From positions 1-64,000 of the forward strand of contig NZ_NFLF01000011.1 of assembly GCF_002160765.1 (NCBI RefSeq): a stretch of DNA of 64,000 nt. Reading direction: 5' to 3'. Source of the stretch: Lachnoclostridium sp. An138 (lineage in GTDB: Bacteria; Bacillota; Clostridia; Lachnospirales; Lachnospiraceae). Below, piece by piece: positions 42,272-50,587 of the stretch (position 1 is the stretch's first letter; every line of letters begins with the position of its first letter). Position numbers and translations under genes: made by a program. The notes beneath the pieces were generated by a model. It ran no database searches, had not been told where the DNA came from, and saw only the letters and a program-made list of their open reading frames with translations.

Positions 42272-43213
42272 ATGGACGTATCGTTTGTAATACCATGTTA
42301 TGGCTCAGAGCATACCATAGAGAAAGTTGTGGATGAGCTGAGGACTACGATGGCGCAGAGGCCGGAATGCAGCTATGAGATTGTTCTGGTTAATGACAAT
42401 TCTCCGGATCAGGTCTGGGGAGTGATACAAAAGCTTGTAAAGACATACGGCAATATGAAGGGAATTTCCTTGGCCCGCAACTTTGGACAGCACGCCGCGC
42501 TGATGGCGGGATACAGAAGCTGCAGCGGCGATATTGTGGTTTCACTGGATGACGACGGACAGACGCCGGCGGACGAGGCTTTTCTTCTGATCGATAAAAT
42601 CAAAGAAGGATATGACGTGGTATACGGATGTTATCCGGAGATCAAGCAGTCCCATTTCCGAATCTTCGGAAGCTGGGTCAATGAGAAAATGATAGAGGTG
42701 CTTCTGGGAAAGCCCCGGGAACTGAAATGTACCAGCTATTACGCGGCGAGAAGATTTATCATTGAAGAGATGCTGCGGTACAGAAATTCTTATCCGTATG
42801 TAGGCGGATTGGTTTTGAGAAGTACAAAGAATATAGCGAATGTGCCAGTACACCACCGGGCGAGAATGGAAGGAAAATCCGGGTATTCTCTGGGGAAGCT
42901 TCTTGGCCTGTGGTTTAACGGTTTCACCGCTTTTTCGGTCAAGCCTCTCCGGCTGGCTACAGTGGTAGGATTTTTGTGCGCAGCGGCAGGCTTTATCTAT
43001 GGCGTAGTTATGGTGCTGCGCAAACTGCTTGGATATACGACAGTGCTTGGCTACAGTTCTCTGATTACCGTGATTCTGTTTATAGGCGGAATTATTATGG
43101 TTTTGCTTGGAATTATAGGGGAATATATCGGAAGAATCTATATCAGTATCAATAATGCGCCGCAGTATGTGATACGGGAGACAATCGGAGGCAGCGATGA
43201 AAAAACTGACTAA
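42272..43213 (+). CDS. GtrB-like polyprenyl-phosphate glycosyltransferase
   Basis: This GT2 protein of 313 residues has SFVIPCYGSEHTI, VNDNSPD, the GtrB/DPM-type LARNFGQHAALMAGYRSCSGD and LDDDGQTP, then two C-terminal membrane helices (about 228-250 and 262-288). It would load one sugar onto polyprenyl phosphate on the inner face. The next three genes encode two small flippase-like proteins and GtrA, which fits flipping of that lipid-linked sugar. Its end overlaps the next gene by 17 bases. Sugar identity is unknown; the 4-amino sugar made upstream is one possibility. Confidence 0.9.
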   Translation: MDVSFVIPCYGSEHTIEKVVDELRTTMAQRPECSYEIVLVNDNSPDQVWGVIQKLVKTYGNMKGISLARNFGQHAALMAGYRSCSGDIVVSLDDDGQTPADEAFLLIDKIKEGYDVVYGCYPEIKQSHFRIFGSWVNEKMIEVLLGKPRELKCTSYYAARRFIIEEMLRYRNSYPYVGGLVLRSTKNIANVPVHHRARMEGKSGYSLGKLLGLWFNGFTAFSVKPLRLATVVGFLCAAAGFIYGVVMVLRKLLGYTTVLGYSSLITVILFIGGIIMVLLGIIGEYIGRIYISINNAPQYVIRETIGGSDEKTD

Positions 43214-43556
43214 AAGCGAAAAAATGACCTTTCTTGGACTGCAGCTTCTTCTGCTGATTTATTCCCTGAGTGGAATCTTCTCAAAAATGGCGGCAGGACA
43301 GCCGTTTTTATCCAGAGAGTATGTCCTGTATTATGGAGGGGTGCTTTTTATTCTGGCTCTCTACGCGCTTGGATGGCAGCAGGTCATCAAAAGACTACCC
43401 CTGATTACTGCCTACGCGTCTAAAGCGGTTACAGTAATCTGGGGAGTGGTATGGGGCGTTTTGGTGTTTAAAGAACATATCACAGTAATGAATGTGATAG
43501 GAGCAGCCGTCATCATTGCGGGAATTCTTTTGGTGGTATCGGAAGAGGAGAAATAG
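43197..43556 (+). CDS. Small four-helix EamA/SMR-like membrane protein (flippase subunit candidate)
   Basis: The 119-residue protein has four predicted membrane helices and the C-terminal pattern VLVFKEHITVMNVIGAAVIIAGILLVV typical of the EamA/SMR fold. Two such small proteins in tandem next to a GtrB-like enzyme resemble ArnE-ArnF, the heterodimeric flippase for undecaprenyl-phosphate-aminoarabinose. The ATG lies inside the GtrB-like gene. Flippase function is inferred from the paired arrangement. Confidence 0.75.
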   Translation: MKKLTKSEKMTFLGLQLLLLIYSLSGIFSKMAAGQPFLSREYVLYYGGVLFILALYALGWQQVIKRLPLITAYASKAVTVIWGVVWGVLVFKEHITVMNVIGAAVIIAGILLVVSEEEK

Positions 43557-43557
43557 T

Positions 43558-43887
43558 ATGGGAATTGCAATCTTTCTGGGATCGGTGCTGGTGGCTTCGA
43601 TCTCGCAGATTATGCTGAAAAAGAGCGCCGACCGGAAATATGACAGGTGGATAGATGAGTATTTGAATTTCAGAGTGATTTTTGCATACGGCCTGTTTTT
43701 TCTTTCCAGTCTTCTGACGGTGTATGCATATAAATTTGTGCCTCTTTCTCTGGGGCCGGTGCTTGAGGCAAGCGGCTATGTGTTTGTCTCGGTAATGGGA
43801 TACTTTATTTTGAAGGAGAAAATTGGAAAAAGAAAATTTCTGGGGCTTGTGGTGATCATCGCTGGTATTGTGATTTTCAATTTATAG
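43558..43887 (+). CDS. Second small EamA/SMR-like membrane protein (flippase subunit candidate)
   Basis: The 109-residue protein has four membrane helices: ISQIMLKKSA at the start, YKFVPLSLGPVLEASGYVFVSVMGYFILKEKIGKRKFLGLVVIIAGI at the end. It begins right after the stop of the first small subunit, behind GAAGAGGAG. It is the likely partner of the preceding protein in an ArnEF-like flippase. Confidence 0.75.
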   Translation: MGIAIFLGSVLVASISQIMLKKSADRKYDRWIDEYLNFRVIFAYGLFFLSSLLTVYAYKFVPLSLGPVLEASGYVFVSVMGYFILKEKIGKRKFLGLVVIIAGIVIFNL

Positions 43888-43934
43888 ATATATTGGCAGA
43901 TTCATCTGCGGTTCAAAAGAAAACGGAGAAAATT

Positions 43935-44363
43935 ATGAAAAAATTACTCGCACAAATCATCAAATTCGGAGCCGTGGGCTTCCTCTGCTTTTTCATCGAC
44001 TATTTCATCATGGTCGGACTGACAGAACTGGCGGGGATTCCGTCGCTGATTTCCAGCGGCTGTTCCTACACGATCTCGACAATTGTAAACTATATTTTAA
44101 GCATTACCGTGGTGTTTGACGCGGACAAGGAAGCCAACAAGGCGGCCCAGTTTATCATTTTTGTAATCCTGAGCCTGATCGGGCTTGGCATCAACCAGCT
44201 TATTATGTGGCTGGGAACAGACTGGCTGGAAGGACTGATGCTGCAGAGCCAGATGCTGTCAGCGTTTGCGCGTTATGCTTACATGATTGTGAAGATCTTT
44301 GCAACGGCAGTGGTAATGGTTTATAATTTCATTACGAGAAAAATCTTTATTGAGAAGCACTGA
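43935..44363 (+). CDS. GtrA-like membrane protein
   Basis: The 142-residue, four-helix protein carries the GtrA signature FGAVGFLCFFIDYFIM at the N-terminus and AYMIVKIFATAVVMVYNFITRKIFI at the end. GtrA-like proteins are thought to help translocate polyprenyl-phosphate sugars. The ATG at 43935 follows ACGGAGAA; a TTG at 43893 would add residues without support. It closes the GtrB / small-pair / GtrA set, which therefore holds two kinds of candidate flippase. Confidence 0.88.
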   Translation: MKKLLAQIIKFGAVGFLCFFIDYFIMVGLTELAGIPSLISSGCSYTISTIVNYILSITVVFDADKEANKAAQFIIFVILSLIGLGINQLIMWLGTDWLEGLMLQSQMLSAFARYAYMIVKIFATAVVMVYNFITRKIFIEKH

Positions 44364-44404
44364 TCTTTCTGATAGAGAACTTTCGGATAGAGAAAGGAGC
44401 GGAT

Positions 44405-45997
44405 ATGCGGAATAGAAGGACAGCGCTTGCAATCGGACTGCTTCTGCTTGTCTGCGGATATCTCAGACTGGTGGTTTTCCCGCTGGAAGAGGCGGATATG
44501 GGGAGTCAGGCGGTTACAGAGCAGGAAGCGGAGGCGCTTAAGGAGGGGCGGACGGCCACGGAGGAGGAGCTTCTCCAGGGGCTGATATTTGCGGGAGAGG
44601 AACTGCCCTGCGACAGGCCCAGCGGCACCTTTTATCTTCCGGTGGATATGGACGAGGAAGACTGGGAGACCGGCACTTTCCTGGCGGAAGGCGGCGGAGT
44701 GAAAGTTTATCTTCTGGATAATCCCATGGAGGATGAGAAGCAGGAGGCTGTCCGGACAGGAAAGAGCTACCGCCTGCTGGCGGTAAGCGAAGATGTGTAC
44801 CGGGAATATGCTGTGGTTTTTTCAGGACTTTCGATAGTGACGCTGGATACAGATACGGGCGCTGAGATTCGCTATGATGAGATTTACGGCACTCTCCGCT
44901 TTTACGAGGCGGATTCTAAGAAGGACTGGGTGACGGAAAGTGTTATGAGCGGGCATATCCGGGGAGGAAGCAGCCGGCTGAATCCGAAGAAATCCTATAA
45001 AATCACGCTGTACAAGAAGAATCAGACCGGAAGCGGAGCTCTCCGTAAGAATGATGTCTCGTTCCTGGGAATGAGAAGTGATAATGAGTGGCTTTTGTAT
45101 GCCATGTACAGTGAGGATACAAAGGTGAGGGACAAGCTGTCCCTGGATATCTGGAATGAATCCGGATCCCTGGAGATTGACGGGGAAGGCTTCTACGGGT
45201 ATCATATGGAATATATAGAGGTGTTTCAGAACGGAGAGTACTGGGGAATCTACGGATTGATGGAGCCTGTGGATTACAAGCAGCTGGACCTGACCGGGGA
45301 AGGCGAGGCGCAGCCGGTGGAATATCTGTACAAGCAGAAGGACGCGGGTGTCTTTGAGCTGAAAGGCAGCTGGACGGAGCAGACGGAAGAGGATTTTGAG
45401 ATACTGGAGGCCTACCGGGCTTATCTGGAAGGCGATGATTCGGATTTTAAAGCTGAGATAGGAAATCTGATCGATGTGGATAATGCGCTGGATGTCTGGC
45501 TGTATCTGCAGGCGGTCATCGGCATGGATAATATAGAAAGAAACATTTTCTATCCAACTGTCTGGGAAGACGGACAGTACCGGATACGGTTTATGCCCTG
45601 GGACATGGATTATACCTGGGGAAATGTGCATGATTTTGACGCGGGAAACCGGACCCGGTTTTCGGAAGAGATTCTGACTATGCGGATTGCCTGGAAGCTG
45701 GGCGACCGGCTGATACAGCTTGATGTGGATAATGCCCGGGAAAAGGTGAAGGAAAGGTGGAAAGAGCTCCGGGAGACGGTATATTCCGATGAATGGCTGA
45801 CGGAACATATCGACGCGTATGCCCGCCAGGTGGTGGATTCCGGCGCCTTTTCCCGGGATGAGGCTCTGTGGGTGAACGGCGGACACAACGATGATTACGA
45901 AAGCCTGAAGGAGCTGGTCCTTGAGCGGATGGCCTTTCTGGACGAACAGCTTACGGACCCGCTTGCCTATCTGGATTTGGAGGAATATGTAGAGTGA
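44405..45997 (+). CDS. CotH-kinase family protein, copy 1
   Basis: The 530-residue protein has a signal or anchor helix (about 5-25) and an extracytoplasmic CotH domain: SYKITLYKKN, FLGMRSDNEWLLYAMYSEDTKVRDKLS, YWGIYGLMEPVDYKQLDL, and MPWDMDYTWGN with the metal-binding acidic residues. CotH of Bacillus spores is an atypical protein kinase that phosphorylates spore-coat CotB and CotG. Here it is outside a spore-coat context, next to VTC and DUF4956 genes inside a glycan locus, so its substrate is open. AAAGGAG lies before the ATG, and the stop overlaps copy 2 by 4 bases. Confidence 0.88.
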   Translation: MRNRRTALAIGLLLLVCGYLRLVVFPLEEADMGSQAVTEQEAEALKEGRTATEEELLQGLIFAGEELPCDRPSGTFYLPVDMDEEDWETGTFLAEGGGVKVYLLDNPMEDEKQEAVRTGKSYRLLAVSEDVYREYAVVFSGLSIVTLDTDTGAEIRYDEIYGTLRFYEADSKKDWVTESVMSGHIRGGSSRLNPKKSYKITLYKKNQTGSGALRKNDVSFLGMRSDNEWLLYAMYSEDTKVRDKLSLDIWNESGSLEIDGEGFYGYHMEYIEVFQNGEYWGIYGLMEPVDYKQLDLTGEGEAQPVEYLYKQKDAGVFELKGSWTEQTEEDFEILEAYRAYLEGDDSDFKAEIGNLIDVDNALDVWLYLQAVIGMDNIERNIFYPTVWEDGQYRIRFMPWDMDYTWGNVHDFDAGNRTRFSEEILTMRIAWKLGDRLIQLDVDNAREKVKERWKELRETVYSDEWLTEHIDAYARQVVDSGAFSRDEALWVNGGHNDDYESLKELVLERMAFLDEQLTDPLAYLDLEEYVE

Positions 45998-47637
45998 GGA
46001 AACGGAGAGCTCTTTTGCTGAATTTGATACTGCTGGCGTGTAGTCTGGCTTTCCTGTTCCTGTGGCCGTTATGGAAGGGTCCTATCGCGTTTCAGGAGGG
46101 AACGGAAGAGGAGATTTCGCGGCTTCTGGCGACTCATTCGCAGGCGGCGGAGCCCTTTTTCACGGAACTGGCTTTTTCCGGCGAGCAGCTGCCCTATGAC
46201 CGGAATACGTCTACCTTCTACCTGCCCCTGAATATGGAGACTGATATATGGGAGAGCGGGCAGCTTACCAGTCTCGCGTCCGGCGTAAGCCTGATTTTTG
46301 AGGAAGATTTTACCGGCGCGGATAAGCAGGAGGCCATAAAAAACGGCACAAAATTTCGTTTCTATGCGGTGCGGGACGGAGAATATCAGGAATGCTGGCT
46401 GACGGTTACGGGTCTTTCAGTGGTTTCCATTGAGACAGAAGCGGACGCGGACGCGGAAATCTTTGGCGGAAGCGCCTATTTCTGGGACAGCAGCACAAAA
46501 GTGGACTGGACCTCTTCGAGTATCCTGGAAGCAAATATCAGGGGAAATACCAGCCGCACCTATGAGAAAAAGGGATATAAGCTGAGCCTGAAAAAGCAGA
46601 ATAAGAACGGGGAGATTGTGGAGGATAAAAAATCCCTGTTCGGACTTCGAAATGATGATGAATGGCTGCTCAATGCCATGTACAGCGATTCCTCCAAAAT
46701 CCGTGACAAGCTGAGCGCGGATATCTGGGCGGAAATAGGAGCTTATCAGGAGGAGTTCCCGGAAGCGTATTTTGGCACAAGGATGACTTATGTGGAAGTC
46801 TTTTTCAATCATGAGTACTGGGGACTTTATGTGCTGATGGAACCGGTGGATTCCAAACAGCTGGACCGGACGAAGGAAGGGGAGGGCGGCCAGGAGGAAT
46901 ATTCCTATAAGTCTGTGACGCCTCAGGATGTGTCTACGGAAGAACTGCTGAATCAGGAGGCTTACGGAGAGACCCTTTCCGGCTTTGAACTGAAGGGCAG
47001 CCATACAGTGATAGACAGGACTTCCTGGGAGCCGCTTTTGTCTTACCTGGAGCTGCGGGATCTGTCTGACGATGAAGCTTTTGCGGCAGCGGCTTCTGAG
47101 CTTACGGACAGGGAAGGGGCTCTGGATATCTGGATTTACCTTCAGGCGGTTCTTGGAATTGACAACCGTGGGAAAAACATGTATTATGTGGCAAAAAACA
47201 GGGGGAACCGTCAGGTGGTTTATTTTGCCCCCTGGGATATGGATATTACCTGGGGAGACGCTCTCAGCGAAGGAACCGGGGATAACGTATGGGATGTGGG
47301 GCTTTTCACTGCGCTCTATTCAGAGCGAATCAACTGGAGCTTCGGAGACCGGCTCATTGAGCTTGATGTGGACGGTTCCTGTGATTATGTGTCTGAAAGG
47401 TGGAAAGAACTGCGTCAGGGAGTGCTTTCGGATGAGAGTCTTACAGAGGAGATCGACGGACTGATTCATCAGGTACGGGATTCGGGGGCGCTGGAGCGTG
47501 ACGCGGAGCGCTGGCCGGACAGCAATTCGGGACAGGATTACGAACTGTTCGTCCGGATGGCCCTGTACCGCATGAAAATCCTGGATTACTATTTTGACGG
47601 AAACCTGGAGGAATATATGGGGCTGGGATATGAGTAA
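45994..47637 (+). CDS. CotH-kinase family protein, copy 2
   Basis: This 547-residue paralogue of the preceding gene uses a GTG start inside the GTGA overlap. It keeps the N-terminal anchor, GYKLSLKKQNK, LFGLRNDDEWLLNAMYSDSSKIRDKLS, YWGLYVLMEPVDSKQLDR and FAPWDMDITWGD. The beta-rich N-terminal part (about 45-165) is also shared between the copies (LPYDRNTSTFYLPLNM and LPCDRPSGTFYLPVDM). Both copies keep the acidic active-site residues, so both may be active on different targets. Confidence 0.88.
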   Translation: MRKRRALLLNLILLACSLAFLFLWPLWKGPIAFQEGTEEEISRLLATHSQAAEPFFTELAFSGEQLPYDRNTSTFYLPLNMETDIWESGQLTSLASGVSLIFEEDFTGADKQEAIKNGTKFRFYAVRDGEYQECWLTVTGLSVVSIETEADADAEIFGGSAYFWDSSTKVDWTSSSILEANIRGNTSRTYEKKGYKLSLKKQNKNGEIVEDKKSLFGLRNDDEWLLNAMYSDSSKIRDKLSADIWAEIGAYQEEFPEAYFGTRMTYVEVFFNHEYWGLYVLMEPVDSKQLDRTKEGEGGQEEYSYKSVTPQDVSTEELLNQEAYGETLSGFELKGSHTVIDRTSWEPLLSYLELRDLSDDEAFAAAASELTDREGALDIWIYLQAVLGIDNRGKNMYYVAKNRGNRQVVYFAPWDMDITWGDALSEGTGDNVWDVGLFTALYSERINWSFGDRLIELDVDGSCDYVSERWKELRQGVLSDESLTEEIDGLIHQVRDSGALERDAERWPDSNSGQDYELFVRMALYRMKILDYYFDGNLEEYMGLGYE

Positions 47638-47659
47638 AGCCCCAGGGAAAGGAAGAGCT

Positions 47660-48355
47660 ATGGATTACCGGAATGAGATCAAATATATGGTGTCAGAGGC
47701 CCAGCTGGCGCTTCTGGAAAACAGGATAGGTCATCTGATTTCCCCGGACAGACATGCGGGGGCTGACGGGACCTATCAGATCCGCAGCCTGTATTTTGAT
47801 GATTATTACAACAGCTGCTATAACGAAAACGAGATAGGCACCGATCCGAGAGAAAAATTCCGCATCCGGATTTACAATGCCGATCCGGGCCGTATCAGTC
47901 TGGAGCTGAAACGAAAGGAACACAGCATGACCCAGAAGCTTTCCTGCCTTCTCTCGGAGCAGCAGTGCCGGGAGCTGATGGCCGGCCGGCCTCTTCCGGC
48001 AGACCCGGCTTATCCTCCGGTGCTGCAGAAGCTGAATCTTCTGATGCGCACGAGACTGATGCGCCCGAAGGTGATTGTAGAGTATGACAGGACGCCTTTT
48101 GTGGAGAAGCTGGGAAATACCCGGGTGACCTTTGACCGCAATATCCGCTCCTCGGACGCGGTGCAGTCTTTTCTGGAAAAAAGAATTCCGGGAAGGCCGA
48201 TTATGCCGGCGGGCAGACAGATTCTTGAGGTGAAATACGATGAATTTCTACCGGATTATCTGTGCAGGAACCTGCAGCTGTCCCGTCTGAGGCAGACCAC
48301 TTTTTCCAAATATTATCTCTGCAGAAGATATTCCCTTTCCGGAACGCGGGCTTAA
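47660..48355 (+). CDS. VTC-domain (polyphosphate polymerase-like) protein
   Basis: The 231-residue protein is a VTC/CYTH-type tunnel-fold enzyme. NEIKYMVSE at the N-terminus, SLYFDDYYNSCYNENEIG, KFRIRIYN, LELKRKEHSMTQKLSC and VEYDRTPF supply the basic and acidic residues that line the tunnel; LEVKYDEFLP is the late metal-binding strand. The yeast VTC catalytic domain makes polyphosphate from ATP. The bacterial relatives next to CotH and DUF4956 genes are not well characterised. AAAGGAAGA precedes the ATG at 47660; an ATG at 47630 is possible. Confidence 0.87.
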   Translation: MDYRNEIKYMVSEAQLALLENRIGHLISPDRHAGADGTYQIRSLYFDDYYNSCYNENEIGTDPREKFRIRIYNADPGRISLELKRKEHSMTQKLSCLLSEQQCRELMAGRPLPADPAYPPVLQKLNLLMRTRLMRPKVIVEYDRTPFVEKLGNTRVTFDRNIRSSDAVQSFLEKRIPGRPIMPAGRQILEVKYDEFLPDYLCRNLQLSRLRQTTFSKYYLCRRYSLSGTRA

Positions 48356-48448
48356 GAAGCGGCGGGAACGCAGATGGGAGATACAGAGAGAATAACGGCT
48401 GCGCCCGGCGCGGCGTGTATTCATATATAAAAAATGGAGGAACACTAA

Positions 48449-49123
48449 ATGAGTTTTCAAGACATGTTTAAAAATTCGGTTCTGGAAGGGTTCACAAGCA
48501 TGGATATTTCGGCCGGACGGATTATGGCTACCTTTGTGGTGACCTGCGTTCTTGCCTGTTATATCTTCCTGATCTACCGGCTGATGACCCGGAAATCCTT
48601 CTATTCAAAGGGATTTAATGTATCCCTGGCGGCGATTTCCGTGATCACGGCGGCGATCATTCTGGCCATGCAGTCCAACCTGGTGATTTCCCTTGGTATG
48701 GTCGGCGCTCTGTCTATTGTGCGTTTCCGTACGGCCATCAAGGACCCGATGGATCTGGTATTTCTTTTCTGGTCTATCAGTATCGGAATCATCTGCGGCG
48801 CCGGCCTTTATGAAGTAGCCCTTCTGACCTGCCTTGTGGTGACGGTGCTCGTCCTTGTTCTGGAGAATATTCCGGCTTCCAGGGCGCCTATGATGCTGGT
48901 GGTGAATCTTGCCGACGCGGATCAGGAGTCCCGGGTGCTGGATATCACCAGGAAATACAGCCGTTTCTACAAGGTGAGATCCCGCAATCTCACAGGCGGC
49001 GGCATGGATATGATTGTGGAAGTAAAGGTAAAGGATGAGAGTGCGTTCGTCAAGGAAGTCTGCGCTCTTGACACTGTGCAGTCCGCGTCTCTCATCGCCC
49101 ACGACGGCGAAGTGACCTTCTAG
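48449..49123 (+). CDS. DUF4956 membrane protein
   Basis: The 224-residue protein has four membrane helices in its first 150 residues, with LGMVGALSIVRFRTAIKDPMDLVFLFWSISIGI as the signature, and a cytoplasmic ferredoxin-like C-terminal domain (about 150-224). DUF4956 proteins often occur next to VTC-domain and CotH genes, as here, which suggests a joint function, perhaps passage or control of polyphosphate or phosphorylated product at the membrane (inference). ATGGAGGA precedes the ATG. The 93-base gap before it holds a short GC-rich palindrome and no clear promoter. Confidence 0.88.
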   Translation: MSFQDMFKNSVLEGFTSMDISAGRIMATFVVTCVLACYIFLIYRLMTRKSFYSKGFNVSLAAISVITAAIILAMQSNLVISLGMVGALSIVRFRTAIKDPMDLVFLFWSISIGIICGAGLYEVALLTCLVVTVLVLVLENIPASRAPMMLVVNLADADQESRVLDITRKYSRFYKVRSRNLTGGGMDMIVEVKVKDESAFVKEVCALDTVQSASLIAHDGEVTF

Positions 49124-49132
49124 GAGCGCTTC

Positions 49133-50587
49133 ATGGGAAAACTGATCGGACTCTTCGGGCGCGGCTGGCGCTTTGTGAGGCGGTATGGCGTACTGCGTCT
49201 TTACCGGAAGGTGAAAGAGAGAAGAGACAGAAACCGGGCGGAAGCGGGATATGAGGACTGGCTTCTGGGACAGCTTCCTGACAGGGAAGAGACGGAAAGG
49301 CAGCGGAGCGTGGAATTTGCGTTCTCTCCCCTGATCAGCATCCTTGTGCCGGCTTACGAGACGCCGGAGCTTTTTCTGCGCCAGATGATAGATTCTGCGC
49401 TGCAACAGAGCTACGGCAGACTGGAGCTGTGCATCGCGGATGGAAGCCCGTCGGACGGGGTGAAGCGGATTGCGGAAGCGTATGCCCGGAAAGACAGCCG
49501 GGTGCGCTACCGGAAGCTGGACGAAAATCTTGGAATTTCAGGAAATACAAACGCGGCCCTCGGGGAAGCGTCCGGGGCCTACGTGGGCCTTCTGGATCAC
49601 GATGATCTGCTTCTTCCAGGGGCCCTTTTTGAGATCGTGCGGGCCTTAAATGACGGAGAACCGGCAGACGCAGTGTATACGGATGAGGATAAGCTGGACC
49701 CGGAGAGGAACTGCCATTTCCAGCCTCACTTCAAGCCTGATTTTAACGGGGAATACTTAAGGAGCAATAATTACATCTGCCATTTCTTTGTGGTGAAGCG
49801 GGAGATCGCGCTGGAAGCCGGAGGGTTCCGCCAGGAATTCGACGGGGCTCAGGATCATGATTTTATCTTCCGCTGTACGGAGAAGGCGGACAAAATCCTC
49901 CATGTGCCCCGGGTATTATATTCCTGGCGCTGTCATGCCTCCTCCACAGCCGGAAATCCGGAGAGCAAGCTCTATGCGTTTGAGTCCGGAAAAAGAGCTG
50001 TGGCAGCCCATCTGGAGAGAATGGGCACGCCCGGGAAAGTCCTGAATACGGAAAATTATGGATTTTTCAGGGTCTGCTACCCGGAAAGTTTAGAATTATT
50101 AATAAAATCTTTTGAAAATTTTGATGGACAAACGGGTGTAAACGTTGTATATTATGATAAGGCATGTAATAATTCTGTAACAATTTTGGGAAAGGAAGAT
50201 TATGTGCTTTTTACCCGTGTCCGCAGGGCAAAGATAAATAAAGGCTTCTGGAAGCAGCTGCTGGCCTGCCTGGAAAGGCAGGACGCGGGAATGGCCTGCG
50301 CGCGGGTGTATGGAAAGGATAAGAGGCTGCGGTGCGATATCCGCATGGCCGGCGTCCATGATCCGTTTGCGCAGGGAATGGAAGGGCTGAAAGCGGGATA
50401 TTCCGGCTATTTTCACAGAGCCCTGCTTCAGCAGGAGCTGGAGGCTCCCACAGACTGTTTTCTGATTCGAAGAGAACTGCTGGGAGAACGTGAGACTGTA
50501 TCGGTTCCGGAGCTGTGCAGACAGCTGAAGGAAAAAGGGTATCATATTTATTATGAGCCGTGGGCGGTGATGTATGAACGCAGGTGA
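49133..50587 (+). CDS. GT2 glycosyltransferase with degenerate second domain
   Basis: The first part (about 60-290) is an intact GT2 domain: LISILVPAYETPELF, LGISGNTNAAL, GLLDHDDLLLPG, VYTDEDKLDPE, RSNNYICHFFV and AQDHDFIFR. It parallels the first domain of the protein encoded at 22548. Where that protein has a second GT2 domain, this one has about 150 residues lacking the usual ivIPnk and DvD motifs. An AT-rich run (about 50085-50205) lies exactly at the joint. The protein probably adds one sugar to the polymer. It starts with ATG 9 bases after the DUF4956 stop, behind AGGAG, and overlaps the next GT2 by 14 bases. Confidence 0.85.
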   Translation: MGKLIGLFGRGWRFVRRYGVLRLYRKVKERRDRNRAEAGYEDWLLGQLPDREETERQRSVEFAFSPLISILVPAYETPELFLRQMIDSALQQSYGRLELCIADGSPSDGVKRIAEAYARKDSRVRYRKLDENLGISGNTNAALGEASGAYVGLLDHDDLLLPGALFEIVRALNDGEPADAVYTDEDKLDPERNCHFQPHFKPDFNGEYLRSNNYICHFFVVKREIALEAGGFRQEFDGAQDHDFIFRCTEKADKILHVPRVLYSWRCHASSTAGNPESKLYAFESGKRAVAAHLERMGTPGKVLNTENYGFFRVCYPESLELLIKSFENFDGQTGVNVVYYDKACNNSVTILGKEDYVLFTRVRRAKINKGFWKQLLACLERQDAGMACARVYGKDKRLRCDIRMAGVHDPFAQGMEGLKAGYSGYFHRALLQQELEAPTDCFLIRRELLGERETVSVPELCRQLKEKGYHIYYEPWAVMYERR

